From contig MSED01000006.1 of the NCBI GenBank assembly GCA_002099365.1, positions 1,922,001 to 1,986,000 on the forward strand: DNA of 64,000 bases, in the 5' to 3' direction. The translations under genes and the position numbers were made by a program. The stretch is from Phialophora verrucosa. Lineage: Eukaryota; Ascomycota; Eurotiomycetes; Chaetothyriales; Herpotrichiellaceae. The notes beneath the pieces were generated by a model that searched no databases, had not been told where the DNA came from, and worked only from the letters and a program-made list of their open reading frames with translations. How positions within the stretch are numbered: the first letter of the stretch is position 1; each line of letters begins with the position of its first letter. Of this stretch, positions 1-9,629 are shown in pieces.

Positions 1-1
1 G

Positions 2-2455
2 TCTAGGATCAACGAGCTCCGCGACGAGGTATCCCAGCTGAAGCTCGAAAACCAGGATCTGCAAAGTCAGTTCGATGAGGCACTTGCCGAGCTGGATGCG
101 GTTGATGCTCAAGCCCAGGCAGATGCTGATCAGTTCAACGAAGAGCTTGCCCTCCTTACGCAGGAGCGAGACAATGCTCTGCGTGACGCTGAAGAACAGG
201 ATCATGCTTTCCAACAATTGAAGAGCGAAGCTCAGGAAGAGATTGACGGCCTGGGAGATGAGCTCGACGCCAAGGTCAGGGAATGTTCAGAACTTGAGGA
301 AGAGCTCAAAGCACAGGTTGAGAATGTGAAAGCTCTGCAGGCTGAGATGCGATCTGCGGCCGAGGGTCTCGTGCGCCTTGAAAATGATGCGCAGCAAAAC
401 CTCGCACGATACCAGTCCGTCAAGGCGGAGCTTGACGATGCCAACCGAGAGCTTGAGAGCCTCGAAAAGTCCCTCTCTGAAGCGGAAACCAAAGTACAGC
501 GCCTAACGGTCCAACAGGAGAGCAGTCACAATGAGATTGCCTTCCTTCGCGAAGAGCAAGACGCTGACAAGATCAAGATTGGCGACCTAGAGTCCCTGCT
601 CAAGAAAGTCCACCTTAATTTGGAATCGGAACGAGACAAGAGTAGGGACCTTGAACGTCGGATCAACGAGGAACGAACACAACGCGACGCAGTTGCCAGT
701 CAGGAGAAGCAAGAAGTGCAGCGCGTCATCAATGACCTCAACCGTGAGGCTTCTGGGGCGAAAGACGACCTTCGGAAAGTGCGCAAAGCATTGTCTGTTC
801 GTGACATTGAGGCCAAATCATACCAAGAGCGCCTCTCTGAGCTGGAAGAGAGTCTGCGGAACATCATAGGCGAACCGAACAGTTCGAGATCGAGCTTGAT
901 TAGTGCGGTGACCAAGATGCGACGGGAGCTGGATCAGACTAGCATGGATCTTCAGTCAGTTCGAACGAGACTCGAGCAGACTGAAAGCCTGCTTGCTGAT
1001 CGCGACGCCTTGCTCGAATCGACGAGCCATGAATGCCGAAAGCTGGCCGATGCATACGAGCGTGAAAAGGCGGGCAGACGTCAAGATAAAGTGGACTTTG
1101 AGAAGACTTACAAGGGTCATAACTCGACCACTCGGGCCCTGACGTCGGCATCCGCCAGGGTTGCCGAGCTGGAAGGACTGCGCCAGACCGACAGGAAGCG
1201 GATGACACAGATGGAGAATCAACTCAAAGAACAGTTGTCGGAGCGGAATCAGATTCTGCTGAACCTATGGAAGAGGCTGTCTGCTATGTGTGGACCCGAC
1301 TGGGCTCACAATAACAGTCTCATCAATGGCAATTTGCCCTCTCAGGAAGTCATTGGCAATATGCTCTTTTGGCCCGGGTTCAGCAGAAACTTGCTCCTGG
1401 CCGCCAAGCAGGTCGAAGGGACGTTGTCCACCTTCAGAGAAAAGATCAAGCGTGTGGAGCGCGAGCTGTACAAAGAATACCAGGCTCTAGAGCAGACACT
1501 GGAAGTCCGAACACGCAAGCTTGAGCGCATCGAGGAGAGCTGGGAACAGATGAAGATCAAGATGTCGGAAATGGAGACTCGAATGGACCACGCCCCTCGA
1601 ACGCCCAAGTCAACCAGGACGCCAGAGATCAGCAAGCTCAAGGGTGAGAACAGGCTACTGAAGGCCGAGCTTCAGCTTCTCCAGCAGCAACAAGCGCATC
1701 ATAATCTAAACCGACGAGACAGGAACGAGAGTCGAGCATCGGGTTACTCGGCGAGCATTATGTCGAATGAGGCACCGGCGCAAGTCGACGGAGCGGTAAA
1801 CGGCACCGCCGGCGTGCCACCTCGCTCGTCAAGCATGAGACGGAGTCGAGGTATGGAATTGCAGCGCCATCATTCGACGGGCATTGTGGAACATCTTGCT
1901 AGCATGGGCGGAGACGTTGGCTCGCTCCGGTCAAACTCGATCTCAAGTCGACACTCGGGCTATGCGCAGCCTACGGATCGAGGCGGCCTCATGATTCCCG
2001 CCGGCCCATTCAACGCGCCGGCCAACGGCAATTTCTCATTGCCGCCCCCACCGAGAGAGGCACCCCCGGCCCCTCCAAGCACAGCTTCGGGCTCGGATAT
2101 CGCGAGTATCACGGCAGGCAGCGGCGGCGGTGGCCAAGGCCAAGAAAAGTGGATTCATCGCTTGCGGGAGCTTGAGAGGCGGTTGAAAGCTGAGAGGGAA
2201 GCACGACTGCTGGACCGGAGCGGCGCGAGAAAACGCCTGGAAGAACGAGATGCTGTGAACGAAGAACTAAGACGTGAATTAGAGAGGGAGAGAGTAAGGA
2301 AAGGTGATCTCGACGGGGCGGGGCCGCCGCCGTTGCAACTGCCCCCGGCACCCCCGGGGTACAACGAAGCAGATCAACAACACCACGGCATGACGCCAGC
2401 AGATCTCGAAGCGCAAGCTCCAGGGCCGAACATTGGGGTCCCGAGGAAGCGCTAG
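2..2455 (+). CDS. apsB: ApsB/Mto1-like spindle-pole and microtubule-organising coiled-coil protein, 3' part
   Basis: The reading frame is open from the left edge of the window to a TAG at 2453-2455, so this is the C-terminal ~817 residues of a longer protein. Nearly everything up to ~1550 is heptad-rich coiled coil (E, L, R, K, Q), interrupted by a more globular patch around 1260-1420 (LWKRLSAMCGPDW...LFWPGF). The region 1780-2140 is low-complexity Ser/Pro/Gly. A second conserved helix follows at 2149-2250, starting WIHRLRELERRLKAEREARL. That helix matches what I know of the Mto1 C-terminal MASC/Mto2-binding region of the ApsB/Mto1 family, which recruits gamma-tubulin complexes to spindle poles and septal microtubule-organising centres. 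The tail is proline-rich. The N-terminal centrosomin-type motif lies outside the window, so the symbol is an inference from the C-terminus. Confidence 0.75.
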   Translation, partial: SRINELRDEVSQLKLENQDLQSQFDEALAELDAVDAQAQADADQFNEELALLTQERDNALRDAEEQDHAFQQLKSEAQEEIDGLGDELDAKVRECSELEEELKAQVENVKALQAEMRSAAEGLVRLENDAQQNLARYQSVKAELDDANRELESLEKSLSEAETKVQRLTVQQESSHNEIAFLREEQDADKIKIGDLESLLKKVHLNLESERDKSRDLERRINEERTQRDAVASQEKQEVQRVINDLNREASGAKDDLRKVRKALSVRDIEAKSYQERLSELEESLRNIIGEPNSSRSSLISAVTKMRRELDQTSMDLQSVRTRLEQTESLLADRDALLESTSHECRKLADAYEREKAGRRQDKVDFEKTYKGHNSTTRALTSASARVAELEGLRQTDRKRMTQMENQLKEQLSERNQILLNLWKRLSAMCGPDWAHNNSLINGNLPSQEVIGNMLFWPGFSRNLLLAAKQVEGTLSTFREKIKRVERELYKEYQALEQTLEVRTRKLERIEESWEQMKIKMSEMETRMDHAPRTPKSTRTPEISKLKGENRLLKAELQLLQQQQAHHNLNRRDRNESRASGYSASIMSNEAPAQVDGAVNGTAGVPPRSSSMRRSRGMELQRHHSTGIVEHLASMGGDVGSLRSNSISSRHSGYAQPTDRGGLMIPAGPFNAPANGNFSLPPPPREAPPAPPSTASGSDIASITAGSGGGGQGQEKWIHRLRELERRLKAEREARLLDRSGARKRLEERDAVNEELRRELERERVRKGDLDGAGPPPLQLPPAPPGYNEADQQHHGMTPADLEAQAPGPNIGVPRKR

Positions 2456-3153
2456 ATTCGCGTGGCGGACATTCCTTCGAGGTTGAAGCTTTACTGGAAT
2501 CCCCCTAAGCAGGCCCGAAAGGTCGAGGCGGCGAAGGTCAGCGAGGGTTGACGCGATTTGCGTGGTTTCTTGGAGCAAGTCTACGTTTTGCGGTTTCAGG
2601 CTGTATACAACTGTATCACTATAAGTTGGGGGCCAGGGAGGAGATTGAACTGAGCTGAGCTGAGCCGAGTGTAAAAACAGTAGCAGTGATACTACTACCA
2701 TAGCGCAGAAGGTGACTGGTGAAGCCCGAGGGAGCATATCAGTGCGCACTCTGTCAAATGGAGCGTTCCGAGGCGAAGGCGGCTTCTACAAGTAATATTT
2801 CCTTGCCCTTATCAAGCCGGAATCTCACTACTGTAAGCCGACAAGCCCGAGCCCGGGATCGACTGCGGCACTGTCCCCCGCGGAATATCGGCTCGGAGTA
2901 GCTTGAGTTTCGGCATTGGAGCGTGTCCCTTGCAATCACCCCATCGGGATCGTGGTGGGCGCGTCGGTTCCGGTTCCTCGCCCACTCGCTCCCCCTCGCG
3001 GCGTTCATCTCCCGAGCACACTAATCACTTTTGTCACCCACCCGTCACTTGCTCGTCACTCTCACCTTGACCGCAGCCTCTCCGTTTGCTCGCTCCGCCT
3101 TCATGCTTGGTGCACTCTTTACTCGCAATCTCGAGGCTCCCAAGCGCCCTGTC

Positions 3154-4581
3154 ATGGACAAAAATGATACGGACGTTCAGGCTATAGAAATTAGAACACA
3201 TCCGGCGCCGGCGGGTGGGGCTTTAAAAGGGAAGTCTCGGGCGGCCGTCAAGCCCACCGAGGAGCCCAGTCCGGCCAGTGATGAGGCTCAAGACAGCGAA
3301 CTATCGGAAGAGCATAAGGGAGGCGAGGAAGAGGAGGAAGAAGAAGAAGAAGACGACGAGGAGGACAGCGACGATGATGTCGACAAGTGAGTCCTCGTGT
3401 ACTTCCTGTCATCGTTCACGAAACTCCTTCACTTCCTGACTCGTCTTTCGCACAACTCCCCATGTCGAGGTGCTAACAGTCTATCACCACGCAGCTTCAC
3501 CACTTCGGTGATTGTCACCGTCTACGTCGGCCCAAAGCGCAAACGCTTCTACCTTCACCGCAACCTCATCTGCGAACGGTCCGTGTTCATGGAGAAATGC
3601 TTGGCCAAAAACCGCTTCAGTGAAGGAGACAAGAACGAACTATACCTGCCGGAGGATGATCCGAAGGCATTTGCGATCGTGGTCGACTGGATTTACCGGG
3701 GTAAGTTGCCGGGTATGGTGACTGGCGCGGGTGGGTTCGATGTGATCGATCTGTCTTCGGCCTATTGCATGGCAGACAAGTTCGGCATGGAGGAACTGCA
3801 AAATGGCATTATGGACTCTGTCAGGGCGAGCTATCGTGTCATCAACCAGCATCACCAGCACAATCACGGCCGTGACCACAATCACTGCACCATGGGCGGG
3901 CACAGTAGCGGGGGCGGTAGAGACGCCAGCCGGCTGGGTCTGATCCCATCCCTGTCATCTGGAGCATCCGACAGAGACATCTCGGGAGCACCAACCTCCC
4001 CGGAGTCGACTCGACCAAGCTACTCGGCGCTCTCGGTCTGCCACCTGACTGGTCCGCCGAAATCGCCCCTCAAGCGGTTCTTCGTCGAGCACCTTGTGTA
4101 CCACATGATGACCTTCCCGCGGTGGTACCACAACGACTTCACCAAGAACCCCCCCTCGTTGTCAAAGATGGCCTCCAGAAGTCCCGCTGCCGCCACGGCG
4201 GCCGATGATGCACGTGCAGTACGCGACCGTGAGAATTTCGAGAAACTGTTCGAAATCCCCGAGTTGAGCCTGTTGATCATGCGTAAAATCTGGCAGTGGC
4301 AAACGGAGCGATGGGGCGATCCGGCCCGTGACAAGGGGTGTGCGTACCATGTGCACAGCAGCACCCAGTGCGAGTACAGGAAAGCTGGCATGGGCTCTGC
4401 TTCGGGTACACCCGCCACGAAACCAGGCGTCAAAGGTGGACTAGGTGGCAACCTAAACCATTCGTCGGCCCTGTTGCAGGGATTGAGCTCGAGTGCTCGG
4501 GCTCCGGCAACCTTGATGGGCGGATCCAGTGTGGCGGCAGCAGGGTTGATTGGGGGCTGGCATCCGGGAGTCGGTTGGTAG
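3154..4581 (+). CDS. BTB/POZ-domain protein with acidic N-terminus (2 exons)
   Basis: Exons are 3154-3386 and 3495-4581. The intron 3387-3494 begins GTGAGT, ends ACGCAG and keeps phase (AA|C). The ATG at 3154 has a purine at -3; an in-frame ATG at 3103 would add 17 residues. Exon 1 encodes a Glu/Asp-rich segment with a run of about 17 acidic residues. Exon 2 starts with a BTB/POZ core: TTSVIVTVYVGPKRKRFYLH, a V-F-M-E-K-C hydrophobic helix, then YLPEDDPKAFAIVVDWIYRG. BTB domains dimerise and often act as cullin-3 adaptors; no second known domain is visible. The C-terminal half has a His-rich stretch and low-complexity Ser/Gly. The frame stops at TAG 4579-4581 but reopens immediately for 198 codons (next entry), so the true 3' end is uncertain. 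Length to the TAG is 439 residues. Confidence 0.75.
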
Positions 4582-5178
4582 GGTCACCCGACTGCAGTAG
4601 AGCAAGGAGGAAGGAAGGAGCAGGAAGACGAGGAGGTTGACTTTGGGACATTAAATCCGGATGAGCTTGAAGAGTTCTACGAGCAGCTTGTCGAGTCTGG
4701 CGTTGAAGACGCGGATGGTATTGTGGCCGAGATCTTTCGCACGCAGCTGATGCGCATCTGGGAGCAAATGATGGTAGAGGTGAACGCGGTCGAGGAGAAG
4801 AACCAGGCCGAAGCAGCAGCTCGACTGGCCAAAGGCAAAACTCGGGAGCAGGAAATCGAACGCACCTACCTGGATGACATGGCCGAAATCCGACAAAGAT
4901 ATGGGGCAGAAGTTGTTGCGATCAATGAGGAAGCCATTTCGATTGTTGAGCGGCAAGTGAGATGGAATGATGCATCGGCAAGGACAATGGGCGCGATGCT
5001 GGCCAGGATCGACAGAAATATTCGCGAGACAAGCGAAGAGAGCAAGAAGAGCCATCGCTTATTTGACGCAGGCGGTGAAGAAGCTGCCAACACGACGCTC
5101 GCGTCTCGTCTTCCGCGCGACGGCCGTGCTCGAGAGCAGTCGGACCACAAAAATGATATGGACGAGGAGGACTACTGA
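4582..5178 (+). CDS. In-frame coding extension after the BTB stop codon (possible last exon or readthrough part)
   Basis: Directly after TAG 4579-4581 the same frame runs open to TGA 5176-5178. The translation is protein-like: an acidic start, then a helical, Glu/Ala/Arg-rich coiled-coil region (DELEEFYEQLVESG; RIWEQMMVEVNAVEEK; EIERTYLDDMAEIRQRYGAE) ending DMDEEDY. An intron that removes the stop without changing frame is possible: an acceptor CTGCAG lies at 4592-4597, and in-phase but weak GT donors lie at 4406, 4436, 4445 and 4529. Alternatives are stop-codon readthrough, a separate short gene starting at an internal ATG (for example 4750), or a recent nonsense mutation. The family of the segment is not recognised. 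Confidence 0.45.
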   Translation, partial: GHPTAVEQGGRKEQEDEEVDFGTLNPDELEEFYEQLVESGVEDADGIVAEIFRTQLMRIWEQMMVEVNAVEEKNQAEAAARLAKGKTREQEIERTYLDDMAEIRQRYGAEVVAINEEAISIVERQVRWNDASARTMGAMLARIDRNIRETSEESKKSHRLFDAGGEEAANTTLASRLPRDGRAREQSDHKNDMDEEDY

Positions 5179-6377
5179 GCCTAAGGAAGAGAGACCGGCG
5201 GAAAGTTCAGCACGACCCCGAGAGGAGGTTATTCATTTTCCGCCTCGGGCATTTGAAGCGGCATCGACTTTATTTTCCTTTCCTGTGATGGCTCTGGAGA
5301 CCAGCCCAACTTACAGTATATTGCATAGTGGCAGCATCTACGAGCGCAAGAGATGGGACTTTGTTCTACACAGTACGGAGTATGTGGGCATTCTTTGGAT
5401 GCATTATTGCTGCATGTTGAACTGCAAAGATGGAATTGCGAGGATCACGAGCCTTTATGACATGACGAATGATGCGTTGGACGTTTTGAATCAGAGGTGC
5501 TGATGGTCTTTTGCCTTTCAATATGAATGATATTCTTCCTACATTGTCGATATCCTTTGTGCCTTTGTAGTTTGTCATCGCCTATCTCAGTTCGATATGA
5601 TACTATGTTGTGCATGCCGTGGACGTCCCGACTATCCTCATCCCAATCTCCCGCGTTCAGAGATCGTGAGGAAGCATTTCCGTTCGCCACCCACCTTTGT
5701 TGCGACGTTTCCTCTTCAGGCAGCGAGAAATCAGCTGGGGGGCGTCGTGGGCGTCGCGCCAAGCAGATACACATCAGATGGCTAACCATACTCCGTATCG
5801 CTGGCGGCAATCTCAGGAAGTTTAACAAACTTCCAACTGGCTATCACCCTAGATCCCTTCCTTGCGGTTTTGCTTTTTCTTTAATTTTCCAAGCGAGCTG
5901 CATGTTTTATCTTGGTGTTTATGTCGATGTCGATGCCCTCGTCGTTTGCTGGTTTTAGGAGTCCCATCCAGGACATGCCATTGAACAACAGTGTGGCGTT
6001 TCCGGTCTGATACTCGGTACAGGAGCAGGCCCACTGGCTGTTTTAGTGCAGATCGTGGGAGATTACTCTAGGCTTGAGGTCCAGAGCATTGATTTCAGTG
6101 CCGGGTTATCTATCTACAGTACTATCCTCCGTATTGGGACGGAATCGGAATTGAAAGGGTGCTAGGATTATATTCGTCGAGAGTACTTTATTGTATGTAC
6201 TTGTGGACGCGTGTGCCGTCCTAGACAACAACCAGACCAGAGTGTCGGCCTTATAATTCGACCCAGATCCTGGACTGAGCGAACCGAGCGGAATCAGACG
6301 GAAAGGGCTTGAAAGAAGGAGCAGAAGCATCGAATAGTCGGTTCCCAGGGCCTGGCTTGCCACCATCGCTCGACAAA
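5179..6377. other. Intergenic region, no gene seen
   Basis: This 1.2-kb stretch lies between the BTB region and the SLATT gene. Open frames here are short, overlap on both strands and show no protein-like composition. It probably holds the BTB-region 3' UTR and the promoter and leader of the SLATT gene. No tRNA-like cloverleaf or repeat was noticed. Confidence 0.5.
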
Positions 6378-7652
6378 ATGTCACCGACAATGGGCGAACG
6401 CACCCCGCTGCTCTGGCAGCCGAGTTCGCACCAGGACCAGAACCACAACCGAAATGTGAGCCTCCCGCGCGACGACGCCTTCACTTCCGATGCGCATGCC
6501 CAGTTCTGCATGATGGTCGGGGTGCCGTCGTCGGAACCGACTCCCGAAGGGGACCAGCGGCACGGTCGGTGGTCATGGTGGCAGTCATCGTCATCGTCAT
6601 CGGCATCGGCTTCGGTGGTCCCTGCGAAATCACTCTACGGGCGGGCGACGCGGCAACTCGCGAAACAGCGATGGACATACTACGGCACGGCGTCGCTGTC
6701 CAACACGCTGCTCCTCAGCCAGGTGGTGCTGGGCGCGGCGCTGACAGCGCTCGGGGCGAGCGAGTCGAGCCACATCCTGATCACGGTGTTCGGGGCGCTC
6801 AACACGGTCATCGCGGGCCTGGTCGCGTACCTCAAGAGCCGTGGCCAGCCGATGCGTGCGCGCATGTACCGCGACGACCTGGAGCGGGTGGTCGACGAGA
6901 TCGAGAACAGCGAGGTCATGTGGTTGGGCATCAGCCGCGGCGTGCACGGGTACGAGGACATTGATACCGGCGGCGGGAAGGACGATGGCGAGAGGCGCGC
7001 CGCCAACGTGGTCAGTGTCAGGAGCGAGGTCGCCCGGTTAACCAGGCTGTATGATCGCGCGGTCCGGAACAACACGGTCAACAACCCGGACATGTACATG
7101 ACCGGTGGGGCGGCGGCGGATGGGTATCATTACAGCGGCGGCGCGACACTGCGGAGTCATGTTGGCGGCAGTGCCGCCGCGCCTGTTGGTGCTCCTGCCC
7201 CGGTGGGCATGGTGGCACCTGTAGTGAGCCAGCCTGTCGCTCCGGCTCTGGTTCCTGCAGCTCCAGCGCCGGTGCCGGTGTTGCAGGAGGTGCACGATCC
7301 AGATGAGAGTCCGGCAACGGCGCCGCCGAAGCCAAAGCAGGAGGAGAAGAAAAAGGTGGACGAGGCGCCGAAGCCCGAGGTGAAGAAAGAAGATGAGACG
7401 GATGGCAAAGCAAAGGGGAAGGGAAAGGACGAGGACGAAGAAACGCTGTCGAAGGCCCCGACTGTTGCGGACAGGCCGCAAGGTGACGGGGCGGCAGCTG
7501 AATCTGCGACCACGCCTACGCCTACACCTACACCGGCACCGGCACCGGCACCGACAACTCAAGAGCCGTACCACGACCCTGATGCTGAGCCGGCGAGCGA
7601 TGTGAATGTGCCGTTGAAGAAGGTCGCCGGTGATGCTGCGGATGGGGAGTAG
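6378..7652 (+). CDS. SLATT-fungal family two-TM membrane protein
   Basis: Single exon, 424 residues. The ATG at 6378 (MSPTMGERTPLLW) is the first ATG in the frame. After ~65 mostly polar residues and a Ser run, a conserved block begins (SLYGRATRQLAKQRWTYYGT). Two hydrophobic helices follow: SLSNTLLLSQVVLGAALTAL and ILITVFGALNTVIAGLVAYL. Next come a charged amphipathic helix (RARMYRDDLERVVDEIENSE) and, after an acidic/Gly-rich loop, another helix (VVSVRSEVARLTRLYDRAVR). This order is that of the SLATT fold (SMODS- and SLOG-associating two-TM effector), whose prokaryotic members are proposed pore-forming conflict effectors; the fungal branch has no settled function. The last ~170 residues are Pro/Ala/Glu/Lys-rich low complexity with imperfect TP/AP repeats. 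It converges with the dehydrogenase gene at 8073. Family assignment is from pattern memory, not a search. Confidence 0.75.
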   Translation: MSPTMGERTPLLWQPSSHQDQNHNRNVSLPRDDAFTSDAHAQFCMMVGVPSSEPTPEGDQRHGRWSWWQSSSSSSASASVVPAKSLYGRATRQLAKQRWTYYGTASLSNTLLLSQVVLGAALTALGASESSHILITVFGALNTVIAGLVAYLKSRGQPMRARMYRDDLERVVDEIENSEVMWLGISRGVHGYEDIDTGGGKDDGERRAANVVSVRSEVARLTRLYDRAVRNNTVNNPDMYMTGGAAADGYHYSGGATLRSHVGGSAAAPVGAPAPVGMVAPVVSQPVAPALVPAAPAPVPVLQEVHDPDESPATAPPKPKQEEKKKVDEAPKPEVKKEDETDGKAKGKGKDEDEETLSKAPTVADRPQGDGAAAESATTPTPTPTPAPAPAPTTQEPYHDPDAEPASDVNVPLKKVAGDAADGE

Positions 7653-8072
7653 CTGAGCTTGGATCTACCAGGACCTAGTAGATGGGTGAAACATTTCGTG
7701 CAAGCGAAAGACGAAGACGAAGAGAATTGGAGTCCGAAGCAGGGCCTACAGAGATGTCTTGGATTTTGTCGATTAGTAGAATCATACATACCGTGTTATA
7801 CCCTCGCCGCAAACGCAGTCACAGTCACAGATACAATAAGAATTAATTTGATAATACAGAACTAACGATACGGGACTGGAAGAGAGGATGTGTTCTGCTC
7901 AGCTCTATACCGATCGACACCTCACGCATATATACAGTATATACCTGGCCTCAGCCTACCATTGGCCGTCTCGCGATGCTCGGTCAAGGTCACCAACTTC
8001 AAGTCGACTCCGCTCATCCTTTCGACCGCGTGAATACCTCATCTTCAGAACCGGATCATACGTCCTCCCCCT
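7653..8072. other. Convergent intergenic region
   Basis: About 420 bp between the stops of the SLATT gene (+) and the dehydrogenase gene (-). It is AT-richer than its surroundings (for example aataagaattaatttgataa near 7838), as expected for shared 3' UTRs. No gene seen. Confidence 0.5.
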
Positions 8073-8840
8073 TCAACCACTCGAGTGCCTCATCTTCAAG
8101 ACCGGATCAAACGCCTCGCGCCACTTGCGCGCTCCCATCTCAGCAAACCCAACGCCCGCCTCCTTGATCTCGCCCGCCGGTTTGGACGCCAAAATCTCCA
8201 GCGTCTTCTCCGTATAGTCATCCAACTCCATCGGCGTGACCAGCTTATCCAACCGATTCGCGGCGTCCAGATCCGTCCGCACATACGGCGGTGCAATCTC
8301 AATGACATTGACGTTCGAGGCCGCAAGGGTCTCTCTCAGCCCGACGAGGAACGCATGCACGCCCGCCTTGGTCGGACAATACACCGGAAACAGGCCCATA
8401 GGCACGTACCCCAGGCCCGAGGACGTGATCAGGAAGTTCCCCTCCCACTTCAGGGAGAGCAGGTGAGGAATGAAATGCCGGGCGAGAATGATCGGCGCCG
8501 TCAGGTTCGTGTTCAACTCCGTGATGATCTTGTCGTCGGAGAAGTTGTCCAGCGAGGTGAAGTTGCCTTGGTACTGGATGCCCGAGTTGACCCACACGGT
8601 GTCGATGTCCGGGTACTTGGCGAGGAGCGTCCCAACGTGGCCTGCGAGACTGGGGATGTCGCTGTTGTCCATTGTGTAGGTCTCCAGACCGGGCAGTTCT
8701 GCCGCCAGGGCTGCGAGCCGGGCTGAGCGACGGCCCGTGATGATGACTCTTTTGCCCATCTTGTGGAAGGCCCGGGTGAAGGATTCGCCTATCCCGCCGG
8801 TGCCGCCGAAGAGGAGGATCGTCGACATTGAAGAGGTCAT
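8073..8840 (-). CDS. Short-chain dehydrogenase/reductase (classical SDR, DltE-like)
   Basis: Single exon, 255 residues; ATG at 8840 (complement), TGA at 8073-8075. The N-terminal Rossmann motif TILLFGGTGGIGESF sits at residues ~7-21 and a dinucleotide-binding Arg lies after VIITGRRSARL. The active-site Ser is in FLITSSGLGY, and the Tyr and Lys are in YCPTK (the usual YxxxK), followed by PPYVRTDL after the sixth strand. GRR after the second strand suggests NADP(H) rather than NAD(H); this is inference. No signal peptide or membrane segment is present, so it is probably cytosolic. The substrate cannot be told. Length fits classical SDRs. The closest type I recognise is the DltE-like group, which is widespread in fungi. 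Confidence 0.85.
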   Translation of the reverse strand: MTSSMSTILLFGGTGGIGESFTRAFHKMGKRVIITGRRSARLAALAAELPGLETYTMDNSDIPSLAGHVGTLLAKYPDIDTVWVNSGIQYQGNFTSLDNFSDDKIITELNTNLTAPIILARHFIPHLLSLKWEGNFLITSSGLGYVPMGLFPVYCPTKAGVHAFLVGLRETLAASNVNVIEIAPPYVRTDLDAANRLDKLVTPMELDDYTEKTLEILASKPAGEIKEAGVGFAEMGARKWREAFDPVLKMRHSSG

Positions 8841-9629
8841 GGTTGCAAGCGGTGGTCAGTCAACGGTGTGGTCAAGTTTGATCTTGAAGGATCAGCTGAG
8901 GGATGGGGATGAGTCTTCTGTTCAAAGCGATCTGGAGCACCATCTTATATCTGCTCTGGCGAGGCTCTCCTCGCCTTCGCTTTTGGCTCTGCGTGCGCCC
9001 CTGCATGTCTTGTGACAACAACGACCTGCTCCCGAAGATTGTCGCCAAAGAAAGTCGTAGAGTCTATTTCCTATCTCCTGGTCCTAATCACCCAAAAGAA
9101 GCAATGGATGGAGATACCGGAGGGATGGTCTCGCCTGTTTTGGCAACGGTTACGTCTCGACCCGTCGCCAATCGGCATTGCGCCGGAAAGTACGGAGTAT
9201 TGCACGGGGCTTATCCTGCTCGCCGTTTGTCCTCCTTCGTCTTGCAGCTGCAGGTGTCGGACTTTGCAGGCGAAGTGTCAGTATTGTCACGTCCTCGAAA
9301 TCAACATGTTTGTCATAGCAGATCAGGTTGAGCGTCTTCTCAGTCTCTGGATTCACTCTTGGTAAGCGGATTGACTGTGCCGTGTCTCGGGCTAATATCG
9401 CACGGGTCGCTTGCTCATCTGACGACGCACGGTATGATTGGGGCTTTCGAACTCGGCCTCGTGCGGCCATCAAAGTCAGAGCCCGGAATCACTTGCTCTG
9501 TCACTGGGCACTGTGCGACACATGCCTCTCCTCTTGACTCAGGCACAAAGGACGTCCAAATTCACTGGCATCGCCCCTGGTGATCCTCGCATCGAGGAGC
9601 ACAGGACGACACGACGACACGAAGCGATT
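8841..9629. other. Divergent intergenic region
   Basis: About 790 bp between the dehydrogenase start (-) and the GH76-like start (+); it should carry both promoters. Open frames here are short and mutually overlapping. No repeat or RNA gene was noticed. Confidence 0.5.

Noticed and set aside
7038..7574. 178-codon minus-strand frame, very Arg-rich
   Set aside because: Shadow of the low-complexity tail of the SLATT gene; repeats make long open frames on both strands.
8085..8726. 213-codon open frame on the plus strand
   Set aside because: It is the exact antisense of the SDR gene, whose motifs (TGGIGE, YCPTK) are unambiguous. The plus-strand translation is Arg/His-rich shadow.
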